This document shows positions 23,552 to 36,299 of a stretch of 64,000 nucleotides of DNA, piece by piece. Source of the DNA: Blastomussa wellsi. Taxonomy: Eukaryota > Cnidaria > Anthozoa > Scleractinia > Plerogyridae. The stretch is from positions 21,478,896 through 21,542,895 of the forward strand of contig OX393569.1 of the NCBI GenBank assembly GCA_947652115.1, given 5' to 3'. A program made the translations under genes and the position numbers. A model generated the notes under the pieces. It was not told the DNA's origin. It was given only the letters and a program-made list of their open reading frames with translations, and did not search any database. The stretch's first letter is position 1, and each line of letters begins with the position of its first letter.

Positions 23552-26500
23552 ATGGCGGCCGTTAAGTCCGTCATCTTCTCTTTAAAATTATTTTTGATCC
23601 TGGCTTTCATCGCTGGTATAGGCTCTTTAAGATATTGCGATTATTCTCAAAAAAGAAGCCTTCGGTCACTACTACACAAAGGCTACATTAACAGCAAAGA
23701 TCTAGGATGTCTACTTCGCACGTTCGCATATCAACATAGACATATTGCTCGACTTCACATAGTTGGAAAATCAGGATTGAATCGCGAATTACTGGCTATT
23801 CAGATCACTGATAATCCATATGTTAGGACGCCAGGAAAACCTATGTTTAAATATGTTGGAAACATGCATGGAAATGAAGTCGTTGGAAGGCAAGTTTTAA
23901 TCTATCTCATCGCTTATTTGCTCGAAAATTACGGTCAAAATCACCGTGTCACGAGATTGGTTAACACAACAGATATATTCATTATGCCTTCTATGAACCC
24001 AGATGGATTTGAAAAGGCGAAATTGGGATGTTCAAGAACAGTTGGACGTTATAATTACAAAAATGTCGATTTAAATCGTGATTTTCCCGATCAGTTTAAC
24101 AACTGGAATAATTACAACCTTGATTCCGCACAACCGGAAACTCGCGTCATGTTGAACTGGATTCATAAAAATCCTTTTGTGCTGTCGGCCAATTTACACG
24201 GTGGAGCACTTGTGGCTAGCTATCCTTTTGATAGCAATAAAGATCATCAAGAGGATGGCAGATACAGTGCTGCGCCAGATGATCAAATCTTTCGATATTT
24301 AGCGAGCACTTATGCCACAAATCACAAAACTATGAGTAAACGGGGTGAGTGGTGCAATGACCGGTTTGTTGGAGGCACTACCAATGGTGCCTTTTGGTAT
24401 GACGTCCCAGGGGGCATGCAAGATGTCAATTACCTGATAAGTAATTGCTTTGAAATCACGCTTGAGTTGTCTTGTTGCAAGTACCCACCCAAATCACAAT
24501 TGCCAAAAGAGTGGCATAACAACAGAAAAGCCCTGTTGGCATACATGGAGCAAGTGCATCAAGGTATTAAAGGATTTGTGAAGAATCGACAAGGGGCTGG
24601 TATTCACAGAGCAGTTATTCATGTCCAGGGAATCAACCATAATGTAACAACAGCTTCATATGGTGACTTCTGGAGAATTTTGTTACCAGGAATTTACACA
24701 GTCACAGGTTGCGCGTCAGGCCATAAGTGCAAGACACTAAGTGGTGTTCACGTTAGCCTTGGTGGTGCTACTGAGTTAGAATTTGTCTTGGACAAAGATA
24801 ATGTTAGTGAAAGTAATGACTTCCACTTGTTTGCACATGATATTCCATGGTTAAGGAAACTGACATTCAGAACCAAGCGAGATCTGTCATCTAGCCTTCA
24901 AGCATTAGACCCAAACATTCAAGTTCCATTCACAACTATTCCAACAACAAGTAAAGGCTTTACTCAAGTTGTTAATGATTGGGAGAAACCAAGAATCTTT
25001 AAAAATCATAATTACCATGACATGACATCATTTCTTCACACTATATTTAAGTTATACCCAAACATTACCAAACTGTACTCTGTTGGAAAATCAGTTCAAA
25101 ACAGGGATCTCTGGGTAATAGAAATTACTGATAACCCAGGAATGCATGAAGTAGGAGAGCCAGAGTTTAAATATGTAGGAAATATGCATGGTGATGAGGT
25201 GGTTGGCAGAGAGACTCTTTTACTCTTAATTCAAGCTCTTTGTGAGAACTATCAAAAAATTCCTGTCATAACAGCACTCGTAGACTACACTCGCATTCAC
25301 ATCATGCCCTCAATGAACCCTGATGGATATGAAAAGGCTAGTCGTGAAAATGCTAAGAACGTTGACTTGAACAGAAACTTTCCAGATCAGTTTTTTCCAT
25401 ACCTTAACAGGAATCATGAGCCAGAAACATGGGCTGTTATGAAATGGATCACATCCTTTCCATTTGTGCTATCAGCTAACCTTCATGGAGGTTCCATTGT
25501 TGCAAACTATCCATTTGATGATACACCCTCAGGGCATGAAGGCTACAGCAGGAGTCCAGATGATGCTGTCTTTCGGCAATTGGCCCTTTCTTACTCTAAA
25601 GCACATCCAACAATGGGAAAAGGACGTCCCTGCCCAGGCTATGCTGATAAATACTTTAAAGACGGCATTACAAATGGAGCAGAATGGTACATTGTTAAGG
25701 GTGGCATGCAAGACTACAACTATGTTCACTCCAACTGTTTAGAACTTACCATAGAGATGAGCTGTATAAAGTTTCCTGCTCAGTCCAAACTGAAGTCATA
25801 CTGGGATGCCCACAAGATTTCTCTTTTAACATTCATGTCCCAGGTCCACACTGGCTTCAAGGGAGTCATAAGAAATGGTCAGGGTGCAGGAATTAGCCAT
25901 GCGACCATTTCTGTTTCAGGAATAAGGCATAACATCACTTCTGCCCTTGATGGTGACTACTGGAGACTTGTCATTCCTGGAACATACCTTGTCACAGTGT
26001 CTGCACAAGGTTACATTTCCGATGCAAAGAGTGTTGTTGTACCTTCTGGTCTTGCTACAGAATTGAATTTTGTACTGGAACAAGTTGGCAAGCCCACCCT
26101 TTCCACAAACAAAGCATCTCTCCAATCCACTGCAGCCCAAACACTCTTTCCAGTTGAGACAAAACTCTCCTCTCAAGGATTAGAATACTCTCAACAAAGC
26201 TCTGTACCACTGCCAACTTCAAGCGCAGCTGTTATGTCAAGTTCTGCAGTAATGAAATCAACTGTTAAGATGCAAATTGCTTCTCAAGATCCATCAATAG
26301 GTATGCTGAACTAGATTTCTCTATTATCAGTAACAAAATTCCTTTGACACTGTGACAATGTTTATTGGGGGAGGGGGTGGGGGTGAATAGGCTCACAGAT
26401 TGACGGTTTCGGCCTAAAAAAGCGCACATACTGCATATTTTTGTCAGTGATAAATTGAGCAGGCTCACAAATTTCAAAAATATAGCACATCGGGGATAAG

Positions 26501-29500
26501 CTGAAAATTTTTGGCCGTGATTCTGTTCTCCCCATGCCATGAAATTTGGATCATGGATGCTAAAGGAATTATGTGTATATTTATTAACTTTTTTTCCCTT
26601 AATTAGCAGCCTCCACTGTACGTTATTCTCAGCAAAGCTACCATGAGATGACCTCCTTCCTTCAAGAGCAAGCTAGCAAGTGCTCTAGCATTACAAAGCT
26701 CTCACCAATTGGACTAAGTCTTGGCGGAAAGCCGATTTATGCCTTGGAAATGACAGAAAACCAGGAGCATGCTCAGAGAAAGCCCCACATTGGGCTTGTT
26801 GGAAGTTTACAGGGAACTGACATTACTGGGAAAGAATTGCTTCTTAAGTTAATAGAATATTTGTGCAATGCTTATCAACAAAAGGAAGTGAGCATCATGA
26901 AGCTTGTTCAAACAACAGTACTACATATTTTGCCTGCTGTGGATGTGGATGGAAATGAAAAAGCAACCAAAGGAGACTGCAAAGGAAGCTTGGATCCTAA
27001 TGATGACTTATCCAGGAGCTTTTACTACAACCTGGCCCAGATTGAAAAGAGTTCATTGCCAAAGAATATTGAAGAGGTTAGTCTAATAAACAGAAGTGTT
27101 CTAATGAAAGCTTAAAATTTTCATTTCTTTCACCAGCTTTTTTGGGTGATTAATTCAATATTTTAGCGTAAAATAAAGGTTAATGTTGGCAAGCGACCAC
27201 CATATTTGCTCCCATATATCTCTGCGGACTTCCTCCGTGCATGTTTACCATATTTGGCTCATGCCAATCAAGCGTGGCATGTCATGCGAGTAATCATTTT
27301 TCCCTTCTCAGATTGCTGCAAGTTTCCTTCGCAGCAAATTTAATCCCTCCCACCCACTCCTTTTACAGGTTTTTGGTTGCTATTGCCCTTACATATAGGA
27401 AGTGTAATCATTCAAGCCATTGCTTGTCTTACTAGTAATTATTTATCCTTCTTTGGCAACTTTTATTTGTGTACAACTCTGAAGGACTTATTAATAAACT
27501 TAAGGGCGGGGAATTGCTGCCTGCGGCACCCCTTCAGCCCTGTGCTGAAGCCCCGTCAGGGAAGGGACATTTGTTCTCTGGACTGGGTTAACTTGGCCCC
27601 AGGACATTATGCCAGCAACAATGTCCACCTTGCAGTACAGGTATGAGGCACCCCCTCGGCGTGGCACCATGTGCTGAGGCCCCTCATCCGGTGGGTTAAC
27701 CCGGTTGGTTGTTTTTTTTTGCCAGTACATTCCCTGCCCAATATTGCCCACTAAGTGTTGTTTGTCATTATTGCGTGCCTTAACATTAAATTATATTTCC
27801 AATAAGTGCTGGACCAGAGTCATAACACTTGATCATTTCCAGTGCTTTCCTCTGGTATCCGTAACATGAAGCGACTACACAAGTGCTTGCCCTCTCTCCA
27901 CACCCACCCCCTGCCAGAAAGATGTTAATCCATTGCAGACTACCCAACAGTAATTCGAACAATGAATCTTTTTACTTATTTCAGTTTCTTACATCAGCGC
28001 CTGATGAGCCTCAAGAGGTTAAGCAAGTGAAAGCATGGATGAAAAATAACACATTTGCTCTTGTGGCAGACTTCAGTGGAGGAGAAATGGTGGCAAGGTG
28101 AGGTGCAATAACTAAACTATGGTGTTGCCAGTGGTCGGTTGGTTGGTCTCTGGATCTCTCTTTGCCCATCTGTCTGTCTACCTTTCTGCCTGTCTGCCCG
28201 TCTGTCTGCCTTTCTGCCTGTCTGCTTGTCTGTCTGCCTTTCTGCCTGTCTGCCCGTCTGTCTGCCTTTCTGTCTGCCTGGCTGTCTGTCTGCCCGTCTG
28301 TCTGTCTTCCTGTCTGTGGCTATCTGTCTGTCTGGCTGTCTATCTGTCTGTCTGTCTGTCTGTCTGTCTGCCTTTCTGCCTGTCTGTCTGTCTGTCTTTC
28401 TGCCTGTCTGTCTGTCTGCCTTTCTGCCTGTCTGTCTGTCTGCCCGTCTGTCTGTCTGTCTGCCTGTCTGTCTGGCTATCTGTCTGCCTGTCTGTCTGTC
28501 TGTCTGCCTGTTTGCCTTTCTGCCTGTCTGCCTGTCTGTTTGTCTGTCTGTCTGACTCTTGGTCACTTGTTATTGATTGGCCAGTCAGTTAATCAGTCAA
28601 TTCATCAGTCATTCAGTCAGTTGTTCCATCATTCAGTCACTTAGTCAGTGAAATTAATAGTAGCTCAAAATGCTCTCCCTTAATGCCAAGCTGCCCATTA
28701 AACAACAAGTTGGGCAAGTCGTTCCTTTTTCTCCTCATCGCGTTATTGTTTTGTTTATTCTCTAATCGCTTTTCTCAGGTATCCCATGAGTGTTCACATG
28801 ACTGACAGTAATATTGTGAAAGGCTCTGTGACGTCAGATGATAGCTTGTTTAAAGAACTTGCTCTTAGCTATGCCAAGAAACATCCCACAATGCACCTTG
28901 GCCAAGGTTGCAATGAATCGGCAGCAGGGTTTACAAATGGAATCGTAAATGGCGCAGAATGGAAAGAGGTTTACTTCACAATGCAAGACTATACATACTT
29001 GGCTCTTGGTATTCCACAACTCTCCTTCTTCATATCCTGTTGCAAATACCCACCGTCTAGTGATCTAGACAAGATCTGGGAATCAAATCGCGAGCCACTT
29101 TTAGGATTCTTGGGGAAAGCACACCAAGCTGTACAAGGCGTTATTCACACCTTAGATCACCGTGCACTTAACAGCACTACCGTGACCATCAAGGGCTCAA
29201 ACTCAGCCATTGTCCTCAAGCGTAATGGTTCTAACTTCTGCAAGCTTCTCGCTAAGGGACAGTACAAGATCTCTGCACATGCTAGAGGTTACTCAAGTGT
29301 TACAAAAGAAGTGACAATCCACGATAGTGTAAAAGCTGATGTGATGTTTAATTTACATGAAATACCGCGATTTAGTCATCATAAATATGCAGCCATGGAA
29401 GCTTTTCTTAGAGGTGTCTCTGCTAAATGTCCGAGCATCACCAGACTCTACAGTATTGGTCAAACAGTACAGTACCGTAACATATGGGTTATGGAGGTCT

Positions 29501-31320
29501 CTGATAACCCAGGGGTGCATGAAGCAGGCGAGCCAGAGTTCAGCTATGTTGGTGGAGTCCATGGCAATGAAGTAGTTGGTAAAGAGATGCTGTTACTGAT
29601 GATTCAGCATCTGTGCTTGAGTTATGGTAAAGATGACTTGGTGACACGCTTGGTAAACAGTACTCGTATACACATTTTGCCTGCACTGAACTCGGATGGG
29701 GCAGAACTGGCCTCTGAAGGGGACTGTTTGTCAAACAAGGGGAGAAATAATGCAAGAAAAGTGGATATAAACTCCAATTTCCCAGGTATGTTTGGTCTGA
29801 AAATGAAATATCATCTCAAGCAGCCTGTCAAAGTCGTTGTTTCTCGCCTGTTTAGGGCCGGGTGCTGTTTGAAGAAAGGTCAGAATTCGTTGTTTCTCCA
29901 GATACCTGAAAGCGAATTGACTGAGTTCTCAATCATGACCCATGACACTTTCCACCTTATTGTAAGTTGAGCTCTTTAGCTGTTTTGTTCAACCGTCGAT
30001 GTCTTCCTGGGATGGGTACACAAGTTTTTCTTGACAGTTTTCCCTTTCCCTGGTTCTATCCATTTATCCATTTCTGTTTCAAGATTCAAGATTCAATTTT
30101 TATTAACGCAATACAAATACATTTTGTTCGTTTTTTACAGGGCTTTACGACTCCAGTCGAAAGGTGCATGAAGCTGAAACAAATGCCATGATGACGTGGA
30201 TGAAGAAATCCCCATTTGTTCTGTCGGCTAGTTTACATGGAGGCTCGCTCGTAGCTAACTATCCTTTTGATGCCCACCCTCAAGGTCACTCACTCCCCAA
30301 CCCCACCCCCGACGACGATGTCTTCCGTTACTTAGCAGCAGCGTATGCCAACTCACATCCGTCAATGCATTATGGGAAACCACTGTGTCCAGGCCCTTCC
30401 GTGCGGGAAGAGTTTCCTAAAGGCATCACAAACGGAGCGGCTTGGCATAGTAATGAGGGTGGAATGAAAGATTACATGTATCAGAAAACAAACTGTCTTG
30501 CGATCGGTATACAAATGGGCTGCTGTAAATTCCCGTACGCGAAGGAGTTGGAACATCACTGGAAGGAACACAAGGATCCACTCTTCTTTTTTATGTTTCA
30601 GGTAAGCACACTTCAAACTTGCCTTTCCATGCGACTGTGGTTAGTATGGGGCCTTAGTGGTTGTGTTGTGTTTTGGGGCAAGACGCTAACACTCTCACTG
30701 TTTCTCCGCACCTTCCAGCAAATTGTTGGGGGAACCTGTTTGTGTCTGTAAAGAGTTACATGTAGTGCGGGATTTCTCTCAAATAAACGATTTTCTTCTG
30801 TTCTCGTTAGGTGCATCGGGGTGTAAAAGGCTTTGTGTATGACGACACGGGCTCTCCCATACCTAACGCAGTGATATCGGTAAAAGGTCGTGATCATGAC
30901 ATCACAACGGCTAAAGACGGCGACTTTTGGCGGATTCTTACACCAGGAACCTACCAAATCACTGCTTTGGCGCCAGGGCGGCAAAAAGTGACACAAGAGG
31001 TTCACGTTTATCCGAATGAGCCCGCGGCACAATTGAAGTTTACACTGGCAAAGCAAAACCTGGTATTTGGCTTGCCAGCGGCTTTCATAGTGGGAATCAG
31101 TGCCTTGGTAACGATAGTGTTGGTTCTTGTTGTGGTAGGACTGTGGCGATTGGTCCGCTACAGAAAACAACTGCTAGTGCGAAGAAATGGCTACGTTATG
31201 GATTACGAGCAAGAACGGTCGCTAAACTCATTTAATTCCAAGGCGCTACTGAACAACGAATATTCTGATGATACCGAAGACGATGAAGAAGATATCATAT
31301 TAGAAAATGTGAGACGATAA
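23552..31320 (+). CDS. CPD: Carboxypeptidase D, four CP modules, membrane-anchored
   Basis: Exons are 23552-26300, 26607-27076, 27985-28097, 28779-29785, 30141-30601 and 30811-31320, giving 1769 aa. A signal peptide is followed by four M14 carboxypeptidase plus transthyretin-like modules. Module 1 has [14 protein letters not shown], the third zinc His in ANLHGG and catalytic Glu in LELSCCKYP. Module 2 is also intact ([26 protein letters not shown]). Module 3 has lost all of these (LQGTD for HxxE, DFSGG for the His, FFISCC for the Glu). Module 4 keeps HGNE and SLHGG but has DINSNFPG for DLNR and IQMGCC for IEMSC. A transmembrane segment lies near residues 1685-1712, followed by an acidic tail ([10 protein letters not shown]) with a YVMD tyrosine motif, as in TGN-cycling CPD. 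CPD trims C-terminal Lys/Arg from processed peptides. Vertebrate CPD has three modules, so the fourth is notable. Modules 1 and 2 share one exon. Confidence 0.92.
27485..27760. repeat. Probable dispersed repeat in a CPD intron
   Basis: This GC-rich block differs sharply from the AT-rich flanks. It has imperfect internal symmetry (GGCACCCCTTCAGCCCTGTG ... GGCACCATGTGCTGAGGCCC) and no coding match. A SINE or old transposon fragment is likely, but the family is unknown. Confidence 0.3.
28139..28560 (+). repeat. TCTG/CCTG tetranucleotide tandem array (~420 bp)
   Basis: This is a near-continuous run of TCTG, CCTG and TTTG units in the intron between 28097 and 28779 of carboxypeptidase D. All three frames of both strands stay open for long stretches, which creates false Cys/Leu/Val-rich or Arg/Gln/Thr/Asp-rich reading frames. 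Confidence 0.95.
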
Positions 31321-33461
31321 TAGTGGTTTAGTAAATATGTTAATTACTAAACAATTCTGGCGGGAATGTCAAATTTGCTGTTGAACAGTGATGTGATGTT
31401 ATCGACTAGAAAATATATATATTTTAATACAGCGCTAAGTTGAAAACGTGCTTCTAAAACCAGAATTTTGGGTTGTTGAAAGTAAGCGATAAATACATCT
31501 ATTTTTGGATAAATTGTATTATATAACTCATCGCGGGTAGACATTCCGATTTTCCAGTGGTAAACCCGAGGGTAAAGTAAGGTTATCTCACTTAAAAGAC
31601 ATTTTCAAATAAATTCATACATGTTTATACGAGTGAGGTAAAAAACAAATAATTAGAGAAGAAGTTCAGGTTGTCTAATCAATTAATTTTAACATGTTTT
31701 TTAACTGTCATCCACTGTAGGTTTAGTTTAGCAAGATTTTGAGATGGATGGTTTTGAGAACGAGTTTGTTAGTACCAAAAACACAAGGAATCATAATTTT
31801 TCTCTCATGGAAACTCGGAAGAACAATTATTGTATTATTTTACAGCTGATGGAGGGATTTGTTTTATATATCAAGGACTACGAATAGTTGAACGTCTTTA
31901 TAGCTGTTCTATATTCCACAAAATAAATTGACACGTTTTACAATGAGCTCATAATCTATTTTTCGAAAAAAGCTCAGGGTTGGTGCATCTCTCTTGTCCG
32001 CAGAGGTTCCGTGGGGTGTTTTGCTTGGGGAAATCTGCTGGGTAAGGTGAGTGCAGGCGCAAACGAAGGACGCCGCTCGCGCGCTAACTGTGGCTTGTGA
32101 ACTGTTTGCTCACCGATGTTGCCTATGAGGACCACCCCCTTGCAGACCTATTCGGCTAACGTGTTTACATTCTTGTTGCTACCCAAGTTAGATCATGTGA
32201 TGTTTAATTTGGGAGGTTGCAAATGAAAAATAAACAAGAAAGATAAAACAGCTAATATATTTAAAATAAATTTGCTCCATTAGTGTCCCCCATTAGTGGA
32301 GGAAACGGAACATAAGAGTAGATACATCGAATCCATAGTCAAATAAGAAACAAAACAAACCACTCACCTGACATAATTAGGCTGATTACCACACTTGATT
32401 TGTACCTTGTTTACAATATTTGCCTCATCTTTTTCTGATGCAGCTACAAAAAAATCGTTCTGAATGTTGAAAGTTCATAGCACGATTAACTCTGCCAATG
32501 AATTTCAGCTCGATGTATTAAATTCTTTTTGTCTGACGCGGGTTTAAAAAGCTCAAACTTTTATAAAGAATGTATGAGCTCATTAGCGCTTTTGCCACCT
32601 AGAAATTTTGGAGTTTTTGAAAGACAATTTCTCCTTGAATATTACACGCAAAGAGCTAAAAATTTCACCATTATACTAAATTTCACTAGCTCTTTAACTG
32701 TTTGGAGTCCATTCATATCTAACATGTTGCCTTCTGTACGCCAAGCCGTGTGCTATTGAGAAAAAAGGTAAACAATGACGTCAGCATGAACCCCCCTATA
32801 CAACGCCCTTCAGCCACAATGTAGATCTCCTTTGGAAGGATCAAATTTACTACAAAATATAATCCAGAAGTTCTGGAGTCATCAATTTGCACTGATTTTT
32901 CAACTAATGTTATCGGACAACAATCTGACGCACCTTTGTACTTTGATCAAAGGTTTGTAGGCGGGGAGGCTCCTTGAGAAAATTGGAGGAAGGTGGAAAC
33001 AGGTTCTGTTGAAAGATAAATGACAACAAATGACGATCTTTACTTTTTGAGAAAATAACATATCCTAACAAAATTCTAAAATTATCACCCGTACCCTACG
33101 TGTTTTTCGGGATTTTGACTTGAAATTAAAGTTGCTCCCCTTTCTTTTCGCCTCTGTGTATAGCATAATATATAGATTTAGCCAAGCCTAAAAGCGGAGC
33201 TCCGTGTTTTTGCTGGTTCAACTCCAATTGCAGAATTTCCGCTGAGAATGAGAAGCCAAAAAACACGTTACCTCGATGAGTTCTAAATCTGAGCCCGCGG
33301 TCTGGTCATGTGATACTAGTCAGCGGATACCTTCTTTTGAACGCTGTCAATTGACCGGCAATAGACCATTTTACAGTTCTTTGAAATGTAACCAGGCCTC
33401 TGTATGAAAGCGAGGCTTGGGAACAGAAGGACTTACATATCCAAAGCAGGTGTCAAAGGTA

Positions 33462-33553
33462 GAGGGGTTGAGGTTTGGGGGTAAAGTGCTACGCCTTGAG
33501 GGGTTGAGGTTTGGGGGTATAAGTGCTACGCCTTGAGGGGTTGAGGTTTGTGG
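33462..33553 (+). repeat. ~37-bp tandem repeat, about 2.5 copies
   Basis: The unit GGGGTTGAGGTTTGGGGGTA followed by AAGTGCTACGCCTTGA is repeated, the last copy being partial. Confidence 0.85.
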
Positions 33554-33892
33554 GACAACAACCCGACAGAAACCTATAAAGCAGGGCTGCAAACGAGTAA
33601 AGTCAAAATGTAGATGGAAAAAGAAACGGGCTGTCAAACTGAAAACGTTGGGAAACGACAAAAAGTTGACCCGTATGCTTAGCATAAAGTAGTAAAACCC
33701 TCCTCCTGTGGTATTTTCGTGTAGAGGCTGGTTACGTCCATTGAGACAAGAAAGGTATTTTAGGCAGTTTAGTCTTCTCGATGAAGTTAAGAAAATCTGT
33801 TGCATCTTTAAGATACGAAGCTTGTTTTTGTGCTAATGAGGTGGTCAACAAAAGCTGAGATTCTTTCTGTAGGGCCTTCACACCATGATATA

Positions 33893-34010
33893 ATAGAGGG
33901 GGTAAGTTTCTAAAGAAATTGTGGTGCTGCGTCGGTGGGAAGTATAACAATATAATTTGGTTTTATCAACTGGGTTGATAATGTCAATTGGCCACCGTAA
34001 AGAGATTCAA
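33893..34010 (+). mobile_element. Penelope-type terminal fragment, copy 1
   Basis: This segment is the near-exact reverse complement of about 36187-36301, including GGTTTTATCAACTGGGTTGA and GGTGCTGCGTCGGTGGGAAG. The second copy is fused to the hairpin with the hammerhead-like core, so both belong to one element family. Confidence 0.6.
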
Positions 34011-34059
34011 GAGGTTTTTTAGACACTAACTGATAACGAAGTTTCTTGTTTCTTATCTG

Positions 34060-34145
34060 CGCGTACGCGTGTAGTCGTCGCGTGGGAACGCGTGGTGGGC
34101 GCGCGGTGGGCGGCGGTCATCGTCATAACGAGGCCGGCGCCATAT
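34060..34145 (+). promoter_or_regulatory. CpG-rich promoter region of INO80B
   Basis: This short, unusually CpG-dense stretch (GCGCGTACGCGTG ... GGTGGGCGCGCGGTGGGCGG) sits directly upstream of the INO80B start codon at 34172, in otherwise AT-rich DNA. A GCGCCATATTGG element follows. That it is the promoter is inferred. Confidence 0.4.
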
Positions 34146-34171
34146 TGGAAAACGGGAAGGAGAGAATCATC

Positions 34172-35968
34172 ATGCCAAAGCGAAAAGATGTCAGTGAAGA
34201 GGACACTAGAGGTGGGTATACATTACTTAAAACGTGGGTTATTCGTTGATAAAGTCTTGAAACGAGCGTTCGTTCTGACGCGGGCGTTCGATGCTCACTT
34301 ATATAAGAAAACCACTTCAGTGCTTGGATGCTTTGTTGGCGATCCGTTTGCGTATCGTGTATTTTGTAACATTCCCCAAGTGTACTATAATCTATAGTGA
34401 TATGCATGCCATGTTGTTTTATTTACTGATTATTGAAGGGAGAGGTTAGCGTTTGATCAAGTATGTTTGCTTTCTGTTGTGAGGAATTGAATATAAATTG
34501 GGAAGGATTTCCACATATTGTGCATAATTCATTAATGGGCCATATCTTTAAAGACATGCACCCCCCCCCCCTTGTTGAAGACAGGTCTTTCTTTCTAAAC
34601 CCCAAAAGAAATCCCCTGAAAATGTCCTCACTCGTAAAGAAACAGGGACCATGCAGCATATTTGCAATTGGGGGGGGGGGGGGGGCAATGTAAATGCCAT
34701 AGGAATTTGTAGTACACACCACAGGCGCAAGCCATGTAGGGGGGTCTGAAAAATGCCAGACCATTATACACAATATACCAGATGCTCTGAATTATTTTAT
34801 TATCGCACATCTATGAGAGCAGTAAAACAGTAATATTTTTTCAGTTGGATAAATTGAATATTTTCTTCCCAAATAATTATTGGGGGATGCAATAATACAA
34901 TGCAATTCAAATGCCATGTAAATGTCGCAATGGACAGCAAACGAAATTGCTCCTGGTATACATGTATGTCGCATATCTATGACAGATCTGATCATCCAAA
35001 ATTAAAATACCAAAGGCAATTTCAGAGCACTTCAATTGTCTCTTCACAGAGTCTTCCTCTACTTCTCCGAAAAAGAAGCACAAGCGCAAACATAAAAAGC
35101 ACAAGAAAAAGAAGGATCATGGCCCTGAAGGGTACGAAGACGAGCGTAAAAAGGAGAAAAGTAAAGACAAGAGCAAATCAAGAGAGAAAGATAAAGACAG
35201 AGAAATAAACAAAGATGAAGGAAAAGCTGTCACCCTAAAGATAAAGCTCAGGGGTGAAACCATGGCAACAACACAGTGAGTAGGATATCATAACCCATCG
35301 CAGAGCTGCAACTAACTGTTGGACACTGGACAATGGCCAACCAAAATCCCAACTGTTCAAATGTTCAAATGCCAGTGTTTTACATTGACAACATGTTATC
35401 AGGCAGTACTGTAATATGATGTCCAACCTCACTGTGCAGTTTTGTCCAATCAAATACTGACTTGGTCAGATGCATAATTTGCAGCCCTGCACCAATTAAT
35501 TTTTGCACACACTCATTGGATACACTGGTACAAAATCAGATGATGGGTATTTAGTAAATAAACCCCTTCAGGCTGCTTGTATATAATTTGTTCGATAATG
35601 TCCAAGGCTGAAAGATTGTGTGAAAAATGAGCAGTTGGCTGAGAAGCGAAGCTTCGAGGGCAATTGTAAAATTTTGAGGACAATCTCCAGTCAAGTTCAT
35701 TATCCCCAAATATACCAGTAAGCCAGAAAGGGGTTTATTTATTTTATAACCCTCTGATTAATTTCCACAATGCAATTTGTCACAGGTGATTTTGTTTGTT
35801 TTGCACTCCTCTATAAAATAGCGCAACCGATATGGAATTGAATTGGGTATATCGTCTGATACCTGTCATCCAATTTTGGATCATGTCTTTTGTCCAATGG
35901 GTGCACTCAAAAATTAATCGGTGGGTTATAACAGACATTAACACTGCAACAAATAAATCAATTTCGTT

Positions 35969-35999
<31 letters not shown>

Positions 36000-36254
36000 T
36001 CAAAATTTCACAGTTGCTCTCGTTTTGCTTCTCGGCTAACTGTTCATTTTTTGTAATTTGGTTTTATCAACTGGGTTGATAATGTCAATTGGCCACCGTA
36101 AAGAGATTCAAGTGCTGACGTTTCGAGCGTTAGCCCTTCGTCGGAGCGAATCTCCGACGAAGGGCTAACGCTCGAAACGTCAGCACTTGAATCTCTTTAC
36201 GGTGGCCAATTGACATTATCAACCCAGTTGATAAAACCAAATTATATTGTTAAC

Positions 36255-36299
<45 letters not shown>

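Larger units (their letters stand above)
31321..34171. other. Gap between CPD and INO80B
   Basis: No supported gene. It contains a 3' AATAAA (near 31920), a short dispersed repeat at about 32150-32240 that recurs near 44310-44400 (TTGCTACCCAA ... GATCATGTGATG), and a tandem repeat at 33462-33553. It also holds a Penelope-type fragment at 33893-34010 and a CpG-rich stretch at 34060-34140 just before INO80B. Confidence 0.5.

Noticed and set aside
27377..27751. Frames on both strands in a GC-rich block of a CPD intron
   Set aside because: They lie inside a probable dispersed repeat and do not continue the carboxypeptidase frame.
28117..28644. Long Cys/Leu/Val-rich and Arg/Gln/Thr/Asp-rich frames
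   Set aside because: They are translations of the TCTG tandem array, open in every frame because of the repeat.
33371..33805. 144-codon minus frame
   Set aside because: It runs through the tandem repeat at 33462-33553, which supplies its Pro/Asn/Leu repeats.
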